The position numbers and the translations under genes are program-made. Source: Hyaloperonospora brassicae (lineage: Eukaryota; Oomycota; Peronosporomycetes; Peronosporales; Peronosporaceae). From it: a stretch of 64,000 bases of DNA. Numbering within the stretch: position 1 is the first letter of the stretch; every line of letters starts with the position of its first letter. Location: assembly GCA_947650285.1 (NCBI GenBank), contig CANTFL010001426.1:248001-312000 (forward strand), read 5' to 3'. This document shows, piece after piece, positions 56,516 through 64,000 of this stretch. A model generated the notes under the pieces. The model was not told the DNA's origin. It made no database searches and saw only the letters and a list, made by a program, of their open reading frames with translations.

Positions 56516-57140
56516 AGAAGTGCGAAGAAAGAATGATGGAAAGTATAGATCGTGCAAACTGCCTTATGTGCGAAACCAATCTAATGCGTGGAGCGCACTC
56601 GGAGACGAGCCCGTTCGCGCGAGTACTAAGATCAGTACATTGAATGAAGGAAACGATTGCTGAAGTTAGGCGGGTCGAACGAGCTAAAACACAAAAAGGA
56701 GCATAGTCGCAGATCGGCGATTGACCGATCACAATCCGCAATCAAGGACTTGGATCACCAAGCTGCAAGGAAAGACGTTCTCAAGACGTGACCGACATCC
56801 AATTTACAAAATCAAAACCAAACAAAGGATAATGGGTGGACCTAGAAAAAAGATGAAGGAGTGTATCATCACGATCATCAAGCATGCGAAGTTTTGGAAG
56901 CGATAGCGATTTAACGGTGGATGCCCAATCATAAAAACAAAAGATTGACAATGATCTATTCTGGGAGTGAACCGCTTAATTGTGTGAGCACATAATTAGT
57001 GCGGACTACATACCGCGATCCACTACCCAAGTGAACCACTATCTGAGCAATTTACCACCTAGCGACCACTACCTAGCGATACACTATCTAGCGATCCGCT
57101 AAGGAGCGATCCATAACATAGAGTTCCACTATGGATCGAA
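56516..57140 (+). repeat. Family-2 LTR fragment (GATCCACTA subfamily)
   Basis: Aligns with the first ~600 bases of 57156-58373 and of 45011-46498 (GAATGATGGAAAGT, GACCGATCACAATCCGCAATC). It stops at the start of the next LTR. Probably an LTR truncated by a second insertion or by tandem LTR rearrangement. Confidence 0.75.
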
Positions 57141-57155
57141 ATTGAAGGAAAGTGC

Positions 57156-58373
57156 AGAAGAATAACAATGGAAAGTGTGGATCGCGCCTACCCCATTAAG
57201 TGCGAGATCGATTTAATTGGTGGAGTGCGGTCGTAGATAGGTCCGTTGGCTCGAATTATGGACCACACGACTGAGTGACAGGAAATGACTGTGGGAATTA
57301 TGCAGATTGATCTACCTAACGGTCAAGAAGAAGTATAGTCAAGGATCGACGATTGAACGATCGTGATCCGCGATCGAAGGTTTGGATTACCAAGGTACAC
57401 GAACCGGATCACTAAAGGGGTTAACAACAGCTGGAGTACTGGATCGCTAATGACAATGAAGTGTAGGCGAACATGGAAGCAAGCTGGAATAGTGGATCGT
57501 CAAGATAATCAAGTGTGTGAAGTTTCGGACGTGACTGCGATCCGACCTTGGATGCCCGATCGAAGATGCCACCGATTGACCACGATCTATCCTGGGTGTG
57601 TACTGCTGATCGGTGTGGATCACATAATTAGTGTGGATCACATACCGCGATCCACTACCTCGCGATCCACTAAACCGCGATCCACTGCACCGCGATCCAC
57701 TATGGGGCGGTCCAATACGGAGTATCTGCTGTGGACCACATGAGGTAAGAGATGAATGAAATAGACAGGCGGTGCACAACAGTTGACCCAGCGAACAGAT
57801 AGGCATAGTCATAGGGTTTGGATTTGGTTGGTTGGCATTAAACGGATTTAATTTGAAACGAAAGACACGCGTCGACTTTTCCCGGGCAGTATCTTTGGCC
57901 TCCCGTTGAATAGAGAGTCACCCACGTTTCAGCGAGCTTTGCCATTGAATTATTAGACAGGGCGGAACATCAGTTCTCACCCCTCCTCAACTGCGATAGG
58001 ACGCAGTGAACCCTACGGTTCATATTCGAGATCGCGAGACGGATCGAGTGGTCAGACGGCACGCGCATCAGTCATACCCTTTGGTTACAGGCGACTCTGG
58101 GTGAGCGCCCAAGTTACAAGCGATCAAGTGAAGAATTTCCACTCGATCCACCCCACGATTGACCGGGTGGAGAATCCACACCCGTTAACGGCTTTCTCTA
58201 CAATGATCAAGTTCAGCTTCAACTTTAGTACAACAAGAAGAGCGCAACCTGCTCCACCGACGGGTACACAAGGGGAACAAGACAAAACGGAGCAGCCCCC
58301 TTCGTTAGTCGGTCGTCCGGGCGCCAGTGTAGAGTCGGGGACACAAGGAATTTGTGACCACCACTCCACCACA
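57156..58373 (+). repeat. Family-2 5' LTR of element E
   Basis: About 1.22 kb ending CTCCACCACA, followed after one base by a primer-binding site. The start is taken as TGCAGAAGAATAA by comparison with the other copies and could lie up to 30 bases further left. Holds GATCCACTA repeats in its upstream half. Confidence 0.85.
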
Positions 58374-58374
58374 A

Positions 58375-58390
58375 TGGTGCGCGTGCCTGG
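58375..58390 (+). other. Primer-binding site of element E
   Basis: TGGTGCGCGTGCCTGG, identical in its first 16 bases to the site of copy F at 6395-6410. Confidence 0.7.
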
Positions 58391-58402
58391 AATTTCGGAT
58401 GC

Positions 58403-60780
58403 TTGAGATTTCACCGTAAGTCACCGGGAAACGAATTTAAGATCAAGACTGAAACTGTGATAGAAGCGCCAGCAAAAACGGGATCATCGCAGACGCGTCA
58501 GAATGGAGGATCTTTTGATCATCAAAGTTTTGAGAGGGGCTTTGACGACAAGAAAAGAAAAGAGGAAGATCGGTCGCACGGTCTGGAATAAAAAAACCAA
58601 ACCCACCAAAAAATCGGTCCGGGGGGCCACTGCAGATCGCGCTGCAAAGCACGATCTGCAGGATGAAAGTCCTAATGGAATACCTAAACGTTTTTTATTC
58701 AGATCAGACGAACCATCAGAATTGATAAAGACAGAAGCAAAGAGGTCGGACGAATGTAAAAAGCTGGCCGCGGTGAAGCAAGATCGAAACGTTTTCAAGG
58801 ACAGGGAAGACGGAGATAAGGTCAAGGCGATGAATATGGATCAAGAACTTAAGTCATTGGATCGCAAAGGTAAGTTTGAAAATTGGCGATTCGACGAAAT
58901 CAGCCGGGAGTACCATGTGAAGGAGATGTAGGAGCTATTGTCGAGGGGCCCTTTTGCTGAAGACGATCAAGACGAGGCTGACTGGATCGCTACGCGGAAC
59001 AAAATTTTTCCCAAATTAACTCCCAACGTGTTAAAGGCGCTCCGGCGTCTAATCAATCTGCTAATGGAGGCGGGGTTCACTGCTGGAACTTGTAATGCGC
59101 AAACTCTATTAGTGTGCAACCGCGAGATCGTGATCGCTGCTGGACAGTCGCCAATTTAAGACGTTGAGTCCGCTCATAGGCATACGTGACCCTAGAGACA
59201 ACCCGAACTCGCACCACGGGTAAACGGATCACGCCGCGAACCACGATGGATCAAGTTCTCACACCGATCATCAACTTAGTAAAGGGTGAACACACTGGAT
59301 CGTCCCTTTATGCTTCAGCGGAATTTGATGAGGAAATAAATGATCCGTTCGAGATCCAACGGATGTCTCTAGGACCAAACGGCGCGGATCTATTGCGGAC
59401 TAAATTTGATCGGAATGAGGCAGAGGAACAAGCGGAAAAGCCACCGGCGACGCATTTCATGAACATGGTGGAATCAGATCAGGTAAATTCCTATTTTTGA
59501 GCAGCCATGAAGCAATATGAGCTAAAACATATCCGTATGAACGCTGGGCGATCGGCTATACACCCATCCGAACCGGAGATTAATATTTCGGATGTGGACA
59601 TGGAGTCGGTTGGATTGCGTCTTAGTAGATCGCACGATCATGATCTTGTGCGCCGATACCAAGGTAATAAGAGTTTACCACATGTGGCAACGGCAGGAAC
59701 ATCATATGGTGGTGTTTTCTCTACCCAAAGGATTCGGATGACTGCCATGGCCGAACTGAAAGCGTTTTCCGGACGAGAGAAGAATAAAAAATAAGCGAGA
59801 AGCTGGATCAGTAAGGTGAAGTCAGCGTTCCTACGCGATCAGGCGCCTGACGCGGAAAAGTGTCTGGTGTTCAGCGATCTCCTCACGGGACCAGCGCGTG
59901 ACTGGTACAACCCGCCTAGTCGCTCGACGAGGTCTTCGTGGAAGGCACACCTGTAAGGCTTCGTGGCCAAATATGGAGAGAAGAATGGCATTTCTGTTGG
60001 TAGGTTCTATAACCAAGCCCTTAAACGATCAAACGAGACTCCATTGGGGTGTTTGTGTCTTCTTAATGTGGCTGGGATCCGGGAAAAGATCCCGATACGA
60101 GATAGACCGTCCGATATCCGCAAGTATAATGTATATCATTACATTGGTACCCTGGACAATCGCGATCTGGCTAGAATTTTAACGATATTGCGCCTTGAAG
60201 ATGCAGGTGATCTGGAAGACCCGCTGCAAAAATGTGAGAACATGCAAGTTCGAGAAGATCACGCCTCTATGGTTCGAACGAATTTCGACAGCTTCTTACG
60301 TCACAGGGGGCCAAAGTGCCAGCAAACCAGCGCGAGCGGCGAGAGCGATACACGTGGAAAGCTAGAACAGTGTATCAGACATAGACTCTTGCGGATCGGA
60401 CTCCGACTCGGATCGACGCAAGGTTTACATGGCTACATCTGCGGATCGCCCTCGTAACCCGGGAAACCCACTCATTCGAAGTGAGCAAGTCGACCGCAAT
60501 CGTCACTAAGATCGCGGAAACCCTCAAACTGTATGTACGCACTGTGGGTCGAAGAGAAATGATGATCGCGGGTGTTGGAAGAGACTCACGTGTCAGAAGT
60601 GTGGACGTAAGGGTCATCCTGCGGACAAGTGCTACTACGTGTGTTTCGTATGCAAAAAAGCTCATGAGGAAGAAAATTGCTCGATGGAACAGTTTTATAA
60701 CATGATCCGACAGTGGTATGTTCCCACTAAACATGCAGGGTTATTGCCGAAACAAGCCGAGAAGATGCTAAATTAGGATG
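58403..60780 (+). pseudogene. Gag of element E (family 2)
   Basis: A long leader of Lys/Glu-rich text (58403-59160) leads into the Gag body. Blocks at 59186-59500 (DEEINDPFEIQRMSLGPNGA), 59507-59794 and 59800-60457 follow. The capsid core is KVKSAFLRDQAPDAEK, LTGPARDWYN, EKNGISVGRFYNQALKRSNE and GTLDNRDLARILTILRLEDA. A reading shift at 60520-60680 reveals two Cys/His knuckles (CTHCGSKRNDDRGC, CQKCGRKGHPADKC) and then QWYVPTKHAGLLPKQ. At least five frameshifts or stops occur. It matches copy F block by block. Confidence 0.8.
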
Positions 60781-60784
60781 CTCG

Positions 60785-61800
60785 TCAGGTTGGAATCTGA
60801 TACAAGCCGAGCGTTCTAAGCTCTGCATATGCATTTGTGCAGAGGAAGTATGTCGACGGAGGCGAGGACAAACAGGATGATCGGCAAAATTCATGTGATT
60901 TTCCAAACTGCCTGCTTTCCATTTCGAGTGTTAGACGACATGATGAGTACGTCCAATCTCCCACCAAGATGGAAAATGTCCAAGAGCCGGGCGAGTCAAG
61001 GGGATATTGGAAATACCATAAACCAAGAAAATGGTTCAAACAAGCTAACGTGGTTGGGAAGCTTAACAACGAAAAAGGTACAATGCTACTTGAATCGGGA
61101 GCGGAGATCTCGATCGTGGATACTGCCTTTTATCGTAAGGTAGGATGTGTTATCGACGGGAATAAAAAAGGAGTGTGGGGGGATAGGTGAAAACACATAC
61201 ATGACCGAAGGACATACCAAGATCAAAATTATCCTAACTGGATCGCTGGTGTACTATTTTGATGTGTGGGTGGGTGATAAAGTCGGTCAAGAAGTGATCC
61301 TGGGTATGGATTTTAGGGTACCTGCATGTATACGTCTGGATTTAGCTGATAGGACGCTGGTATTGCCAGATGAAGTGAGGATTCATCTCGCAGGACGCCG
61401 AAGTCTGTACGGATCGTCCATGCAGTCGATCGTGATCCCGGAACAGCATGTAGTTCTACCGGTCGGTAGATCGATAAATATGTAGATCGGATATAATCAG
61501 TTCAACGCCAAGCTTTGGGTTAATGCGCGATCCTACATGGGTACCCACCGTGACCACCGGGATAGGTCGGATCAAGTTCTTGCAGCCGACAAATCTCAGT
61601 GATAAGGTAGTTACTCTCGATCGCGGACCGACCTTAGGCTGGATTATGGCTGCCGTTATGGTGCCTCGACACCCAGGCTACGTTTCGGTTGGATTGCGAC
61701 GGTACAAAGAGTGGCAGACTCTAGCATTTGAAGCTACGAATGAAAGTGAGGAAGAAGTGCCACCCGAATACGCTGGTCCGCTTGTGGATCACCCACCTTA
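60785..61800 (+). pseudogene. Protease region of element E
   Basis: At 61080 the frame reads LESGAEISIVDTAFYRKVGC; the catalytic Asp of the DSGA/DTGA motif appears as Glu here. After a frameshift come NTYMTEGHTKIKIILTGSLV, VILGMDFRVPACIRLDLADR (the ILG.DF box of retropepsins) and DEVRIHLAGRRSLYGSSMQ. The block 61523-61801 (PRHPGYVSVGLRRYKEWQTL) leads toward RT. Equivalent blocks exist in copy F at 3069-3763. Confidence 0.82.
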
Positions 61801-62250
61801 ACCTACGCCGAAGACGATTTTAAATTGACCGAAAGAGAATAACGTATTAACGGACAGTCCGGTCCGAGACGCGGAAGTTTTTCCACATGTGGAGCCACTA
61901 CCACGTGTCGTCAACACGATCGAGGAAACGGACGGATGTGATCGGTAACCCGAGGGGCCAATGGAAGGAGGTGAGACGAAAAGGATATGGCTACCGATCG
62001 ATCGCATGACGGATCGCATGACGCGATCGACGATCGAAAAGTGGATCACCGACCTATAAGTGTCATGCTCGTAATTCATACGATTCACGAACGCACGACG
62101 GCCGACGGGGCAGGCGATCGGTCGAAGAAAGAGGCCGAACCTTTACCAGATGTAAGCTTGACGAAGATTCATGTACGGAGGATGACCGAATTGCGGGAGA
62201 ATTGTACGTCGCTACCTATCGTCATGAAAGCAAGGAGCGGTACACCTAGG
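61801..62250 (+). pseudogene. Protease-RT linker of element E
   Basis: Polar, Asp/Arg-rich text rich in GATC (for example 61980-62050) without recognisable motifs. Confidence 0.5.
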
Positions 62251-63345
62251 ATGTGGATCAGCACATGGCGGTACTGCCCGACATTGTTACGCCCACTGCT
62301 GAAGTTGCTATCGACGATATTCAGGTAGGCGATCCTGACATACCGCTAACTGATGACCAAGAAAGATTACGGCAACTGATCTTGAGAAACAAGTACCTTC
62401 TTATTGGTAAAGGAAAACACTCCCTCCAGCTGCACGAGGAGCTATATGCATTGTTGATGTGGGAAAAGGGAGCCCGATCAAGCAGAGAGTACGGCCAGTA
62501 GCGCCCAAGTTTCGCGAAAAATTAGCGGATTTGATTAAAGGACTGCTATCGGCCAAGAATTTTCGACCTTCCAAATCACCTTGGGCCTCGCCGAATGTCG
62601 TTACCATTAAGAAGAATGGCGAGGACATTCGATTGTGCATCGACTATCGACGGGTAAATCAGTTGACAAGGCCGATGGTGTACCCAATGCTATTGATCAA
62701 TGAACTAATACAATCCCATGGACAAAGCGATGTGGTACTGCCCGCTGGATATGGCAAGTGGGTGTTGGGTGGTGGAGATGACAGAACGAGCAAGAATTAT
62801 TTCAGCATTCATCACGCCGTCAGGCTTATTTGAGTGGCTAAGGATGCCGTTTGGGTTGAAAAACGCCCCACAGATGTACCAACGCCTGATCGGCAATGCA
62901 TTGTATGGATATATGAAGATCGGTGCTGATCCGGACGTCTTCTCTACGGAATCGTCCAAACGGATCAACGTGTTCACAGAAGGAGAGCCGGACATCAGTC
63001 AGACACCTTCTATGCTAGGTCGAAGATCGTACATCGATGACATATTGATTCCAGCTACATTGTGGGCCGATTTGTATGAAAGAGTGAATAAAATGCTACG
63101 TATATGCGACAAGTGGAATTTGTCGATCAGCTTGACCAAACGTTTTTGAGGTCGGCGCAAGATGGATTATATCGGTCATCAAGTATCAATCGCTGGACTC
63201 AAAGCCCACCCACAGGACCTCGGGTCGCTGGTCAACATTACGTTTCCTCGAACGCTGCGGTCGCTGCGGTCGCTGCAGTCGTTTTTAGAGAATTTGAATT
63301 ACTACAGCCGATTCATTGAAGACTTTGCAATAGACGCATAAGTGC
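62251..63345 (+). pseudogene. Reverse transcriptase of element E
   Basis: DIPLTDDQERLRQLILRNKY (62330) opens the RT. After a shift come IKQRVRPVAPKFREKLADLI, SKSPWASPNVVTIKKNGEDI and RLCIDYRRVNQLTRPMVYPM. A second shift gives MASGCWVVEMTERARIISAF, FEWLRMPFGLKNAPQMYQRL (motif B) and RRSYIDDILIPATLWADLYE with the YIDD catalytic box. The thumb continues as MDYIGHQVSIAGLKAHPQDL and FLENLNYYSRFIEDFA to 63340. Three frameshifts; catalytic motifs preserved. Confidence 0.9.
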
Positions 63346-63425
63346 TCTACGAATTACGCGAAGCATATTTCCACGAAATTCGCCGCATTGAAGAGATGGA
63401 GTCACAAATGTTGAGTAAAAAGAGA

Positions 63426-63720
63426 GTTGACGATCGCAACGATCAAGGTGACAGCGTTCCACTTCGTGTTGGTCTTATAGGGGGCGATACAAAAGTGGAC
63501 GATCGCAAAGATCAAAGTGAAAGCTATCCAGATTATATCGGTCTTACAGAGGTCGATTCGAAAGTGAACGGTCGTAAAGACCGTGACAGAGATCCAGGTC
63601 GTGGCGATGTTACCCGAAGCGATCCGAAAGTAGACGATCGCAACGATCAAGGTGACAGCGATCCAGATCGTGTCTGTCGTTCAAGGGGCGATCCATCGTC
63701 TTCTTGTCTTAAAGAGGACG
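63426..63720 (+). repeat. Tandem 23-residue repeat between RT and RNase H of element E
   Basis: Four in-frame units starting at 63426, 63495, 63564 and 63630, with lengths 69, 69, 66 and about 69 bases. Each starts V-D-D-R-x-D-Q or a close variant (VNGRKDR in the third) and ends D-x-K. Low-complexity, charged and probably unstructured. Confidence 0.85.
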
Positions 63721-63812
63721 ACCGGAACTCAACGGACAGAAGTCGATGGGAGAAGGCGATTTTTTCGTTTAACATTTTGAAGTATAAGATCGCTAAGACT
63801 CCAATTCTTTAA

Positions 63813-64000
63813 CATTTTGATCCGGATTGCCCTCCAGTGATCGTGGTCTATGCTAGCAAATGGGCAGTATCGGCATCTTTGCTACAAGAACACGATGGAG
63901 TATACTGGCCTGTAACTTACACTAGCAGAACGCTAAAACCTACCGAGATTAACTATGGAACGGGGGAGAAAGACGTTTTAGCTCTGTTGCGCATCCTGGA
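63813..64000 (+). pseudogene. RNase H start of element E (runs off the window)
   Basis: Preceded by SRWEKAIFSFNILKYKIAKT (63740-63810) and a TAA. Then comes FDPDCPPVIVVYASKWAVSA, where Asp of the usual VYxDAS-type site is not seen, followed by LLQEHDGVYWPVTYTSRTLK and INYGTGEKDVLALLRILD. This is the Ty3-type RNase H N-terminal half. The remainder, integrase and 3' LTR would lie beyond 64000. Confidence 0.85.

Overview
This window is eukaryotic and contains almost only transposable elements. I found no credible host gene, tRNA, rRNA or CRISPR array. The mix of elements points to an oomycete, probably a Peronosporales species such as a Phytophthora or downy mildew relative: chromodomain Ty3/gypsy elements, a Crypton tyrosine recombinase, a pogo-like DDE transposase with two ~80-bp introns, and an APE-type LINE. 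The assignment rests on remembered family resemblance. No database search was possible.

Layout. 1-2940: 3' end of a gypsy element (copy A, family 1) with a long antisense ORF and a 3' LTR. 2992-7693: 5' half of a GATC-rich gypsy element (family 2, minus strand) behind its 5' LTR. 7694-10570: decayed gypsy gag-pol relic, minus strand. 10571-23198: AT-rich sequence with a ~320-bp dispersed inverted repeat (two copies 9 kb apart), a nearly intact Crypton (15879-17907), and an unresolved coding relic. 23204-36590: one family-1 element split by a later inversion, so its 5' half (LTR-gag-protease) reads + and its 3' half (RT-RNase H-integrase-chromodomain-LTR) reads -, with a LINE relic between. 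36600-43404: 3' half of a chromodomain family-2 element (copy C). 43614-46498: two solo LTRs with 4-bp target duplications. 46520-56251: relics of further gypsy elements, interrupted by the pogo-like transposon. 56516-64000: LTR fragment, then a fuller family-2 element (copy E) that runs off the window.

How the parts work. The autonomous logic is that of LTR retrotransposons: LTR promoter, tRNA-primed reverse transcription, gag particle, and pol with protease, RT, RNase H, integrase and a chromodomain that probably targets chromatin. Every copy has at least one stop or frameshift, so none is clearly active.

The most unusual signal is in family 1. Its LTR, gag, protease, RT, integrase tail and antisense ORF are an almost continuous chain of short perfect inverted repeats (6-12 bp arms, short loops, roughly one every 30-60 bp). 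The same sites recur in separate copies, and one stem shows a compensatory base-pair change. Family 2 lacks this texture. Other notable signals are the antisense ORF overlapping the integrase/chromodomain end, a hairpin whose loop is flipped between two repeat copies, evenly spaced palindromes at both ends of the pogo-like element, and a 5-bp target duplication that dates and explains the 11-kb inversion.
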